From Microvirga sp. (GTDB lineage Bacteria; Pseudomonadota; Alphaproteobacteria; Rhizobiales; Beijerinckiaceae), in assembly GCA_029266525.1 (NCBI GenBank), contig JAQSWQ010000060.1, positions 1 to 58,370 of the forward strand: a stretch of 58,370 nt of DNA. The letters run 5' to 3'. Below the pieces are notes generated by a model. It was given only the letters and a program-made list of their open reading frames with translations. It was not told where the DNA came from and ran no database searches. Positions 24,810 to 32,966 of this stretch are shown in pieces (position 1 is the first letter of the stretch; each line of letters starts with the position of its first letter). The position numbers and the translations under genes are program-made.

Positions 24810-26254
24810 AGGAGATGGTCCCCGATCAGGAACTCGAGCGCGCGGTCGAGGCGGATATGCGGCAGGCGCCCGGGGCGCGCCGTCGCGCTTGCCGGCAGCT
24901 TTGGCGGACGGAAGCGCGGGAAGCGCAGCGAGCCCGGCGGGATCGCGCCTTCGAACACGGCTTCGGGACGCTCCGGCAGCTCGCCCGGGAAGATCGCGGC
25001 CTCGGTCTCGCCGTCGAAGATCTCCTCCCCGACCCGCTCGCCGGCTTCCGGCGTCCCGGCGACCGCCTGGAGCGTCTCCCAGCCCTGGCGCACGCTCGTC
25101 TCGCGGGTTGCGCGCACCGAGGCGAGCGCGACCGTGCCGACGCGCGCGCCCGCGGCTTCGGTGCGGCGCGTCGCGCGCTGCACGAGAAGACGCAGCAAGG
25201 CCTCGAGCCGGTCGTGGCTCGTGTGGTGGATGTGGTCGGCCTTGGTCGCCGCGAACAGCACGCGGTCGGCACGCGGCGAGAAAAGGTTGGACCAGAAGCT
25301 GGCGCGCCCCGTGCGGAAGGTGAGGAGCACCTGGTCGAGCGCGTCCTCGAGCTCGGCGAGCGCGGCCGGTCCGGCATCGACGGCTGCAAGCACGTCGACG
25401 AGCACGATCTGCCTGTCGATGCGCTGGAAATGCTCGCTGAAGAAGGGCTTCACCACCTTGTTCTTGTAGGAATCGAACCGGCGCTCCATCAGCGCGGCGA
25501 GCGTGCGCGGCGCGATCGGAACGTCGCGTTCAAGCTCGACCGGCGCGAAGGTCAGGGCCGGCGAGCCGGCGAGGTCGCCGGGCATCAGGAAGCGGCCCGG
25601 CGGCGTGGTCGCGACCGCCTCGGGACCGGCGCGCAGCGCCGCGAGATAACGCTTGAATGCCTCGCTCGCGCGCTCGGCCACGACCTCGTCAGCGGGTCCC
25701 GCGGCGTCGAACGCGGCGAGGCTCGCATGCCAGGGCGCGGCGATCTCGTGGCGCTGCGGCCGGCGGCTCGATTCAATCGTGCGGCGCGACCAGTCCCGGT
25801 AGTCCGTATCGAGGAGCGCGAGGTCGAGGAGCCACTCGCCGGGATAATCGACGATGTCGAGGGTCAGCGTCGCCGGGCCCTGGCGCCAGCCCGGCGCGCG
25901 CTCGTACTCGACGTCGAGACGAAGCTCGCTGATGCGCTCGGTCGAGCGCGGCCAGCGCCGCTCCTCGGTCAAGGCCGCGACATGCTCCTCGTACGGAAAG
26001 CGCGGGATGACGTCGTCCGGCTGGTGGTCGAGCCGGCCGCGGCGGATGCGCCCCTGCGCCGACGCGCGCAGCGCCGGCAGCGCGTGGCCCTCGACGAGAT
26101 GGTGGACGAGCGCGGTCGTGAAGACCGTCTTGCCGGAGCGCGCAAGCCCGGTCACGCCCAGGCGCAGCGACGGATAAAGCAGCTGGTTGCCGGCGTCCCA
26201 CAGCGAAGCCGCGGTCGAGCCCGCCCGCCAGGCGATGTCGGTCAGGAAGGACAA
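24806..26254 (-). CDS. ycjX: YcjX family P-loop ATPase/GTPase-like protein
   Basis: Encodes 482 residues from TTG at 26254 (MSFLTDIAWRAG...). That start is chosen because it reproduces the family N-terminus and no other start codon exists before the upstream sixA gene; the long frame to 26428 overlaps sixA and reads as shadow. The Walker A motif is GLARSGKTVFTTALVHHLVE, with DIVDYPGEWLLDLALL as the Walker B region and FAATKADHIHHTSHDRL as the NKxD-like block. The C-terminal GSLRFPRFRPPKL is typical. It overlaps the YcjF-like gene by 4 bp. Confidence 0.9.
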   Translation of the reverse strand: MSFLTDIAWRAGSTAASLWDAGNQLLYPSLRLGVTGLARSGKTVFTTALVHHLVEGHALPALRASAQGRIRRGRLDHQPDDVIPRFPYEEHVAALTEERRWPRSTERISELRLDVEYERAPGWRQGPATLTLDIVDYPGEWLLDLALLDTDYRDWSRRTIESSRRPQRHEIAAPWHASLAAFDAAGPADEVVAERASEAFKRYLAALRAGPEAVATTPPGRFLMPGDLAGSPALTFAPVELERDVPIAPRTLAALMERRFDSYKNKVVKPFFSEHFQRIDRQIVLVDVLAAVDAGPAALAELEDALDQVLLTFRTGRASFWSNLFSPRADRVLFAATKADHIHHTSHDRLEALLRLLVQRATRRTEAAGARVGTVALASVRATRETSVRQGWETLQAVAGTPEAGERVGEEIFDGETEAAIFPGELPERPEAVFEGAIPPGSLRFPRFRPPKLPASATARPGRLPHIRLDRALEFLIGDHLL

Positions 26255-26333
26255 GGATCGAAGCTTCGGCGAGGAACGCAGGCCATTGCCGCGAAGGTGG
26301 CCCGCGCAGGCCGAGCGCGCAAGCAGGCCGCCC

Positions 26334-26858
26334 TCAGTCGTCCTCGTCCTGGCCGAGGGATTTCGGCGTGACGAAGCGGTCGAGACGGCCCGAGCCCGGC
26401 GTGACGTCGCGCCAATCCTCGGCCGCAAAATCGAGCACGGCGAGGCCGGCAGTCGGATATTTCCGGGCGATCCGCGCGAAAGCGTAACGGTCCCCGTGAC
26501 CGATCAGGAGCTTTGCGAGGTCCTCGAAGCCGGGGTTGTGGCCGACGAGCAGGAGCGAGCGAACCTCCGGTCCGACCCCGCGTACGACCGAGAGGATATG
26601 CTCGGCGGGCGCCTCGTAGATGCGCGGCTCGGAGCGCACGGGCACCTCGCCGAGCTTGGGCGCGACGAGGTCCCAGGTCTCGCGTGCCCGGCGCGCCGGC
26701 GAGACGAGAGCGAGATCGGGCAGGAGCTGCTCCTCGGCCATATGCGCCGCGACCCGCGGCACCGCCTCCCTGCCGCGCTTCGCAAGCGGGCGATCGAGAT
26801 CCTTGACGCCGTCCGTCCATTCCGACTTGCCGTGGCGCAGGAGCATGAGGCGGCGCAT
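26334..26858 (-). CDS. SixA-type histidine phosphatase
   Basis: Encodes 174 residues. The start MRRLMLLRHGKSEWTDG carries the RHG catalytic motif; LVSPARRARETWDLV, the acid/base region, and LLLVGHNPGFEDLAKLL, with the second catalytic His, follow. SixA in E. coli dephosphorylates a phosphotransfer histidine; other family members act on small phosphate esters. It lies upstream of ycjX on the same strand with 79 bp between. Cytoplasmic, no signal peptide. Confidence 0.9.
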   Translation of the reverse strand: MRRLMLLRHGKSEWTDGVKDLDRPLAKRGREAVPRVAAHMAEEQLLPDLALVSPARRARETWDLVAPKLGEVPVRSEPRIYEAPAEHILSVVRGVGPEVRSLLLVGHNPGFEDLAKLLIGHGDRYAFARIARKYPTAGLAVLDFAAEDWRDVTPGSGRLDRFVTPKSLGQDEDD

Positions 26859-26980
26859 GCGAGGCTCCCTCGTGAGACGCCGCGCAAGATGGGGCGCCGG
26901 AGGCCGGACGCAAGCGCGGTCGCTTCACAAAGGCGCCGCGACGGGCGAAGTTGCCGCCCGCACGAAACGCGGGAGGGAGC

Positions 26981-27739
26981 ATGTTCCGTTCGATCGCCGA
27001 CGAGGTCGCCTGGGTCACGGGAGCCGGATCCGGCATCGGCCAGGCCGGCGCGGTGTCGCTGGCGAAGGCCGGAGCGAAGCTGGTGCTCAGCGGGCGCCGG
27101 CGCGAGCCGCTGGAAGAGACGGCCGGGATGATCCGGGACGCCGGCCGCACGGCGCTCGTCGCGCCGGCCGACATGCGCGACGCGGCGCAGGTGCAGGCGG
27201 TCGCAAAGCGCATCGAGGCGGAGCTCGGGCGCTGCGACATCCTGGTCAACAGCGCCGGCGTCAACGTCAAGAACCGCAGCTGGAGCGAGATCGATCCGGA
27301 GGGCTTCGACACGGTGGTCGAGGCCGACCTTTCCGGCCCATTCTACGCCTGCGCCGCCGTGCTGCCGATGATGCGGGCGCGCAAGAGCGGGCTCATCATC
27401 CAGATCTCGTCCTGGGCCGGGCGCTACGTCTCGAAGCTGACCGGGCCTGCCTATTCGGCCGCGAAGCACGGGCTCGTGGCGCTCTCCGAGAGCCTGAACC
27501 AGGAGGAATGCCGCCACGGCATCCGCTCCTGCTGCATCTGCCCCGGCGAGGTCGCGACCCCGATCCTCGACAAGCGCCCGGTGCCGGTGACAGTCGAGGA
27601 CAAGGCCCGCATGCTGCAATCGGAGGACCTCGCCGAGACCATCCTCTTCGTCGCGCGCCTGCCGGTGACGGTCTGCATCAACGAGATCCTGATGAGCCCG
27701 ACCTGGAACCGCGGCTACATCGAAGGCGTCAAGCTGTGA
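26981..27739 (+). CDS. SDR family NAD(P)-dependent oxidoreductase
   Basis: Encodes 252 residues. ATG at 26981 follows GGGAGGGAGC. The Rossmann motif VTGAGSGIGQAGAVSLAKAG, LVNSAGVNVKN (NAG), a catalytic Ser in IIQISSWAGRYVS and YSAAKHG (YxxxK) identify a classical short-chain dehydrogenase. Substrate is not apparent. It is the last ordinary housekeeping-like gene before the lower-GC accessory island. Confidence 0.93.
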   Translation: MFRSIADEVAWVTGAGSGIGQAGAVSLAKAGAKLVLSGRRREPLEETAGMIRDAGRTALVAPADMRDAAQVQAVAKRIEAELGRCDILVNSAGVNVKNRSWSEIDPEGFDTVVEADLSGPFYACAAVLPMMRARKSGLIIQISSWAGRYVSKLTGPAYSAAKHGLVALSESLNQEECRHGIRSCCICPGEVATPILDKRPVPVTVEDKARMLQSEDLAETILFVARLPVTVCINEILMSPTWNRGYIEGVKL

Positions 27740-28093
27740 TTCTTCGGATGAGCAAGCGGCGGGCGCTGTGCTCGACACCGGTTCTTGCGAGCCGAGCTCA
27801 TACGTTCTTGTCAGGTGTATAAGGTTGACCACCACAATCCATGGCAGACATTGAGCGCACCCTGGCCGCCGTGCGGAACGCGGAAGACAAAGTCCTGGCG
27901 CCAGACCATCAGTCTTAATCGCACTCGCGAATGGGGGCCATTCTTCATCAATTCGCCACGCGATACTCCGATCAGAGACGGCCAATGCCGCCGCTTCGGA
28001 ATGAAGCTACATTCACGATAGTTCGCGGTGCCGACAGCTGCCGCGTCGGTGTTTTGCGAATGACCTCCTGGGCGGATAGGGCGTTCGCGGCGG
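27740..28093. other. Non-coding left part of the accessory island
   Basis: About 350 bp between the SDR stop and the HEPN-like gene stop. It is visibly less GC-rich than flanking sequence. I see no convincing gene, tRNA, terminator or terminal repeat. A short plus-strand frame at 27930-28020 encodes a NRTREWGPFFIN-like peptide that could be a relic, but I cannot identify it. Confidence 0.5.
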
Positions 28094-28960
28094 TCACGCG
28101 GCGGGCTCCCCGTCCCTCGCCTCGGTCAAGCCGTTCGCGCACAGAACGCTCATAAATTCAAAAACATGAGTAGATACGCCAAAGGCCTGATCTTGATCAT
28201 AGGCGGACTTGGCATGTGAAACGTAGTTTCGCCACGCATCCTTGAAAAACCGAAACTCGGATGCGGCCTTAGAAAGAAATGGCAGTCGCCGATGTTTCTC
28301 CTCCTTCTTCGCCGTCTTATCTATTTTCAGGATTGCTGCCTCGATATCGCCAATGATCGGCCCCCATGAGTCTTGCCCGCAATCGACCCCAACCTCTGAG
28401 GCCAGTACCGCAATCCCGCGTTCAAGCACTCTCATGAGATGGAAGACGCCTGCGGTGCCGTAGCCAAGGGCGATACAGTCGATCGCAGCAAAAGCATCGT
28501 CTTTGGTAGACGGAAACCCCTCAATGACAGGCTTCCACTTCTCATCAAACTCGACCACGAGAGCGCTGAAACGCGGAATGTAATGAAAAAAATGATGCCG
28601 CTTCAAATCGTCATGGATGGCTTCGCGCAACACCTTGTATTCGGAGGCCAAGTCCTCCCAGGACATAGGCCGTTCTAGAGCCTTATTGAACCTGAAAAGC
28701 CGGTTCATGACGCCTTGTGCGTCCATATCGCCAAAAACACTAAAGCAGCCAGCAAGAATCCTTTTCGCCTCATCTTTTGTAGTCTGATCGATCCATTCGA
28801 CCTTCACGTTGCGGCGGGATTGCAGAGATCGTTCCAGTGATTCTCGGGCCTTCACATTCACCATCTCAAGCGCCGCATAGGCCTCCGTGAATTTGAAATT
28901 GATCATGTCCCACAGGCTCCAAGGCCTGCCGTGGTTTTCCGGCTTGGCGGAGGCGTTCAT
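28094..28960 (-). CDS. Hypothetical protein with HEPN-like R-x4-H motif
   Basis: Encodes 288 residues with a strong Shine-Dalgarno (GGAGGGG) before ATG 28960. I do not recognise a named family. It is helix-rich, and near the C-terminus FFKDAWRNYVSHAKSAYD contains R244-NYVS-H249, the R-x4-H pattern of HEPN ribonucleases, preceded by an acidic residue (D241). The long helical N-terminal part (residues 20-130) could be a sensor or dimer region. Codon use is markedly more AT-rich than in neighbours, indicating transfer. It stands alone, facing the same way as the polymerase operon but separated by 540 bp. A HEPN toxin/abortive-infection role is inference. Confidence 0.6.
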   Translation of the reverse strand: MNASAKPENHGRPWSLWDMINFKFTEAYAALEMVNVKARESLERSLQSRRNVKVEWIDQTTKDEAKRILAGCFSVFGDMDAQGVMNRLFRFNKALERPMSWEDLASEYKVLREAIHDDLKRHHFFHYIPRFSALVVEFDEKWKPVIEGFPSTKDDAFAAIDCIALGYGTAGVFHLMRVLERGIAVLASEVGVDCGQDSWGPIIGDIEAAILKIDKTAKKEEKHRRLPFLSKAASEFRFFKDAWRNYVSHAKSAYDQDQAFGVSTHVFEFMSVLCANGLTEARDGEPAA

Positions 28961-29283
28961 ATCACCCCTCCACCGCCATGGTACGTGAAGTGAACCCTCG
29001 CCGTGTTCTCAATACGGATAGGCTTTTTGTCTTGACACTGTTCCTGTTTTGTGCTGTCACTGCGCGGTCCCGCCCGGCAGGGGGTATAGTGATAGCAGCG
29101 GATGGAAGCCAATTCTGACCACAACCGATGTCATGGCTTAGCTCGTGAGCTTGAGCTTGCGGTAAGCCTACGTGGCTTTCCGTAATCTAATCTCGATGCG
29201 ACGGCGCTCTTTCACGTCGCCTTGGAACTCGCCACGAGAAAGGGTTTCATCAGTATGAATCAGTTGCGCACCTGACAGCGGCA
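28961..29283. other. Non-coding spacer within the island
   Basis: About 320 bp upstream of the HEPN-like gene with no supported gene. It is AT-richer than the chromosome and should hold that gene's promoter. A segment near 29030-29070 has TGACA/TGTCA half-sites 17 bp apart, which may be chance. The right end runs into the XRE relic. Confidence 0.5.
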
Positions 29284-29492
29284 AAATTCGGAGCGCAGGA
29301 GCGACTTGCGTTCAATTCCGGAGTAGATCGGTCCTATGTCGGGGGCTTGAGCGCGGCGAGGAGAACCCGACGGTCGATGTGCTTGACCGGCTGGCGCGTA
29401 CACTCGCGGTTCCTCTCTTGGAGTTCTTCGTTGCACCCGGGCGCAAGGACGCGCCTCCAAAGCCACTGCGGCCAGGGCGACGCGCAAAATAA
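29284..29492 (+). pseudogene. XRE-family regulator relic with a -1 frameshift
   Basis: Plus-strand reading gives KFGAQERLAFNSGVDRSYVGG, matching the second half of an XRE helix-turn-helix (QERLA...GVDRSYVGGLERG), after which one base is missing at about 29346. In the shifted frame the match continues ERGEENPTVDVLDRLARTL and AVPLLEFFVAPG to a stop at 29492. The usual N-terminal helix and start codon are absent. This is a decayed DNA-binding regulator, convergent with the polymerase operon. Confidence 0.7.
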
Positions 29493-29502
29493 AATACCCG
29501 CG

Positions 29503-29769
29503 CTAAGGCGTCCGCTCCTCCCAAGTGTCTCCGGCGTTGCGGAGCCCAATTGCGTCGCACTTGACGAGCGAGCGCCACTTTCCAAGCTGCGAGTCTGCCT
29601 CGTCTCGATCATTTGAGAACAAGAACCCGATGTCATGGCGGAGACAAACATTCACGAATTGGCACCCACGTTCTTCCGCGTGGATCAGCGCATCGAAGAT
29701 CAATTGCGCACGCTCTTCCGGAAATCCTGCCACGATCATTTCGAACAGCTTGGGGGGCATGCGCTTCAC
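29503..29769 (-). CDS. 88-residue hypothetical protein, last gene of the PolB operon
   Basis: Encodes 88 residues from GTG 29769, which overlaps the stop of the helix-turn-helix gene as GTGA. No family is recognised. It opens with KLFEMIVAGFPEERAQLIFD, a likely helical segment, and then FVNVCLRHDIGFLFSND with an ordered alpha/beta look. It ends in a polar tail. It has no signal or membrane segment. The overlap ties its translation to the polymerase and HTH genes, so it is probably a functional part of that unit rather than a chance frame. Confidence 0.65.
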   Translation of the reverse strand: MKRMPPKLFEMIVAGFPEERAQLIFDALIHAEERGCQFVNVCLRHDIGFLFSNDRDEADSQLGKWRSLVKCDAIGLRNAGDTWEERTP

Positions 29770-30359
29770 GGGACGTACCTTTCAAGTTTTGAAACTCGCT
29801 CTGCGACGGCTTCGCAAATGGGGCGCCTCCTGCGCGCCATCTTCGACAGGTTCGATACGTTGATATCGAGCTTTGCAGCTACAGCCTGGAGACCCTCGCG
29901 CGCGATTAGGTCTGCGATCGCGGCGCGAGCTCTCTCACGCGTGGCGGCACTCTCGTCTGCGTCGGCGCGAACCTCCGCAAGCTGGCGTCTCAGTTGGGAC
30001 AGGTGGCGCTTCCCAAAGCGCACGGTTTGACCTCGCAAGAGCTTGGAGAGAGTGCCGCGAGCGATGCTGAGCCGATCCGCAAGCACGCGTTGCCCGAAGA
30101 TTTCTACGAGGTGTTGAAACTCCTCTCTGAGGCTTTGAGGCAAGCCAACCTTTGGATACGTAACCGCCGCCTCGTCATCGACACCCAGGAAGAACTGCTC
30201 CTCCCAGCGGTTCGCCCCTTTCCCGATCAGTTGCAGCTCTTCAACGTAGGCGTAGATGTGCCTACGTTCGGTGACTCCGCAATCGCCCTCTCCTCCGTTG
30301 AGGAACTTGGCTTCAGCGCTGCGGGGATAAGACTCGAGCGCCTCCAAGTACGTCTTCAA
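29766..30359 (-). CDS. Protein with two helix-turn-helix units, partner of the PolB gene
   Basis: Encodes 197 residues from TTG 30359, which overlaps the polymerase stop as TTGA. Residues 85-112 (EIFGQRVLADRLSIARGTLS, KLLRG) and 148-178 (LIAREGLQAVAAKLDINVS, NLSKMARRR) are two repeats of the same HTH pattern, separated by a charged helix. The first 70 residues (with KFLNGGEGDCGVTERRHIY) form an additional domain I do not recognise. It is probably a DNA-binding regulator or a loader that brings the polymerase to particular DNA; neither role is proven. Confidence 0.75.
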   Translation of the reverse strand: MKTYLEALESYPRSAEAKFLNGGEGDCGVTERRHIYAYVEELQLIGKGANRWEEQFFLGVDDEAAVTYPKVGLPQSLREEFQHLVEIFGQRVLADRLSIARGTLSKLLRGQTVRFGKRHLSQLRRQLAEVRADADESAATRERARAAIADLIAREGLQAVAAKLDINVSNLSKMARRRRPICEAVAERVSKLERYVP

Positions 30360-32878
30360 TTCCTCAGGTGCGATTGGCGACGCTGATCCTTACGGTCGCG
30401 TACTTGTAGCAAAGCCTCTCGTGTGTCCTTGTGGTAAGGCGCAATCGGCTTAGGCTTCGTCCAAGTGCGGGATGCCTCTGTTCCGTCTAGCACCACTTCA
30501 GTGATGAAGTCGTCTTTCGCCAAGAACGCCAACAGAAATCCGAATGGTTTAACCTGCTCGGCATAGGATCTGGTGCTGTTGTACCCATCAAGCCAGCTCA
30601 ACAGTCTTGGACTGGTCGCCCCATAGCGGCTCACAGCTGGCCTAGCGAGCGCCTCATGATAGTCGAGATTGACGTCCGTCGAGCCACCGAGGTCGGCTTC
30701 GACGATGATCCACCAGAGATCGTGTTGCCAGAGCTCGACGCCAATGTTCGAGAGCTTGGTGGCTGGAGCCGGTAAGCCCTTTGCCGGATTCTTATCGTCG
30801 TAAGGCGCTCGCAGATGCCCAAGCCCGTGCTGCGACGCCTTGCGGAGCACGGGTTTGCCGTGTTCGTCGATGTTGAACAGCGCGTATCGCTTAGCCGAAA
30901 CGCACCAGCAGTACAGCGGCTCCGGTGCCTTGGTGTCATCAAGCCGGAAGTTCACATCCTCGACCTTCAGAATGGAACCTTCAAAAGCGTAGGGGTTCAG
31001 ATCGACAAACCACCTCACGATGTTATCGACGCGCTCTAGAAACTCCGCTCTGCCCGTCACCTCGGGTTTGGCGATCGCCATGCTGTCGGTGTCGCAGAAC
31101 GCCCATTCAAGGCCGTTGTCTGCGACGAGCCGCTCAGCGGTTGCGAGCATGAGGCGTGCGGCTCCTGTGATGAGGGTTGCCAGCAGCGGGTGAAAGTATC
31201 GTCCCGGCTTCTCGCACTTTTTTCCGCTCAGCTCGAAGGGCTCGCCCGTGGCGTGATGGACGCGCAAACGTACCTTATTGGAAACTTCTTCAACGATGAT
31301 CTCGACAAAAATGCCGTAGCTGGTGGCGTTCGCCGCGATCTTGAGCGCGTTCTGCTCTGCGTCGAGTGTTTCCCACTCCGCACCTGATGCAGCATCGCGG
31401 GCGCGTTTCACTTCTTGGCGCCACTCGATCAGGCGTTTGTAGAAATCCTCTTTACTGGGATCGATGGTGCGTGCGGCATGGCCGCTCAGCGTGATCGGCT
31501 GAAGCCCACTTTGCAGAGGCCCCGGCTCAAAGACCAGCGCCTCCAGCACCTCCGGCTCCTTGCCGCTCAACAATTTCGCGGCCAGGCAATCGGCTAGGGT
31601 GAACCACAGCGAGCCATCCGCGGAGAGATAGTTCGCTCCGATGGTCGGCTGACCGCTCCCGTCGTAATCTGCGCGTACGGGGAACACATCACGGTCCGGT
31701 TTCACGCGCACGAGCACTGTCAGCTTGCGCCAGGTATCTTGTCGCTGAATTTCGGCGAGAGTGGTCTCGCGGAGTAGCTTCTTGGCGTCCTCGGTTGCGT
31801 CGCGCCAGGTCATGCCGTCTGCGACTACGAACCACCATAGGCCCATGAGAGTGCAGACGGTTGGGTACATGGACAGGAAGTCGCACAGCACCACCTGCCG
31901 CCGCTGTAGTCGAATGCGGACCTCGGAGCGGCCTCCGAAGTACGTGCTCAGAATCAGCGCCACCATCGAGGCGGGGCAGGTTTGCACATCGCGCCACGGC
32001 TTAATGTTGAATGAGTTTAGATACCCTTTGCCGAGGCTCGCCTCGCTGTAGACGTCGTGAGGTCCTAGATCGCGCAGCTCTAGCGCTTGAAAGCGAGCCA
32101 GGAGCTGACCGTAACACTCCCACGAAGCCTGAACGTCATCAACGGCGTACTGGATGTAGCTATGCGTGAGCGCCTTCCCGTGCTCGTCTGTATCCTCTTT
32201 CTGAGTGGGAACCTTCAGGAACTTCGAAAGCGTGGACAGCTTGAACGAGCGCGAGAACAGGGCCGTCGCAAGCGTGTTCAGATCAACGAACGAGCCCCGC
32301 TCGACGGGTTGCTTGCGCCCGCGCTTCAGCCCACTGCGGCTGTGACGCCATTGAAAGGGAGCGGCGAAGCGCATCATCGCACTCTTCCGAGAGAGGTGCT
32401 TGATCTGTACGCGCGGGCGCCACTTGTGCTCAGATAGTTTCAGACTGAAGCCGCCGAATTGGTTACCACGAGCAGCAGCGTGGGAGATCGCCAGGCGCGA
32501 GAGGTCAAATGGGAGATTGAAGCCGACAATCGTGGCGCGGAACGCGTAACCCTTCTCGAAGAACACATCCTCGACGAACTCATCTCGGGTCATGAATTCC
32601 AGCTGGTTCGCGCGAGCGTAGGCTTCCAGCATCTCCTTATCTTTGAAGTCGATGTCGGGTGCGTGGAAGATGCCGGCCTCTTTGAGGGTACCCGCTTGCC
32701 GTAATTGGTACACGCCGAACCGCAGAGCATGACCCATGTCGGTTCTGGTTTCAGTGTCGAAAACCAGCGTCCATTCCGAAGCTCGTAGCCTTGGACGACG
32801 CTTGCCAGGTTCGCTTCCAATCTTCTCCGCAAATGCACGGAGCGAAATGGTTTTGGTCTCGGCGGGTGGGATTTTCAT
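30356..32878 (-). CDS. Family B DNA polymerase with 3'-5' exonuclease domain
   Basis: Encodes 840 residues. The exonuclease domain is complete: ExoI VFDTET (D41, E43), ExoII GFNLPFD (N121, D125) and ExoIII YAVDD (Y244, D248). So is the polymerase: motif A CDFLSMYPT (D333), motif B KIAANATSYG (K513, N517, Y521) and motif C CDTDS (D596, D598), followed by KRY at 663-665. The 180 residues between motifs A and B, with SLWFTLADCLAAKLLSGK, exceed the spacing in phage RB69 or phi29 polymerases, leaving room for an insertion like those of the organellar/viral type. No integrase, terminal protein or helicase is nearby. It leads a three-gene overlapping operon in an AT-richer island. All catalytic residues are kept, so it is likely active. 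Confidence 0.9.
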   Translation of the reverse strand: MKIPPAETKTISLRAFAEKIGSEPGKRRPRLRASEWTLVFDTETRTDMGHALRFGVYQLRQAGTLKEAGIFHAPDIDFKDKEMLEAYARANQLEFMTRDEFVEDVFFEKGYAFRATIVGFNLPFDLSRLAISHAAARGNQFGGFSLKLSEHKWRPRVQIKHLSRKSAMMRFAAPFQWRHSRSGLKRGRKQPVERGSFVDLNTLATALFSRSFKLSTLSKFLKVPTQKEDTDEHGKALTHSYIQYAVDDVQASWECYGQLLARFQALELRDLGPHDVYSEASLGKGYLNSFNIKPWRDVQTCPASMVALILSTYFGGRSEVRIRLQRRQVVLCDFLSMYPTVCTLMGLWWFVVADGMTWRDATEDAKKLLRETTLAEIQRQDTWRKLTVLVRVKPDRDVFPVRADYDGSGQPTIGANYLSADGSLWFTLADCLAAKLLSGKEPEVLEALVFEPGPLQSGLQPITLSGHAARTIDPSKEDFYKRLIEWRQEVKRARDAASGAEWETLDAEQNALKIAANATSYGIFVEIIVEEVSNKVRLRVHHATGEPFELSGKKCEKPGRYFHPLLATLITGAARLMLATAERLVADNGLEWAFCDTDSMAIAKPEVTGRAEFLERVDNIVRWFVDLNPYAFEGSILKVEDVNFRLDDTKAPEPLYCWCVSAKRYALFNIDEHGKPVLRKASQHGLGHLRAPYDDKNPAKGLPAPATKLSNIGVELWQHDLWWIIVEADLGGSTDVNLDYHEALARPAVSRYGATSPRLLSWLDGYNSTRSYAEQVKPFGFLLAFLAKDDFITEVVLDGTEASRTWTKPKPIAPYHKDTREALLQVRDRKDQRRQSHLRN

Positions 32879-32966
32879 GGCCGCAGCTCAATCCGTTATT
32901 GGCGAGATCGTCGGGATGCATGACCGCACGCCAGTTAAGTCAATGCCGACTTGCCTGGACACCGCG

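Noticed and set aside
28961-29283. TGACA/TGTCA inverted half-sites as an operator
   Set aside because: Arms of 5 bp spaced 17 bp are within chance expectation and no partner regulator is intact.
27740-32966. Pipolin or prophage containing the PolB gene
   Set aside because: No tyrosine recombinase, att repeats, tRNA target, terminal protein, capsid or helicase gene could be found within the island or at its edges.
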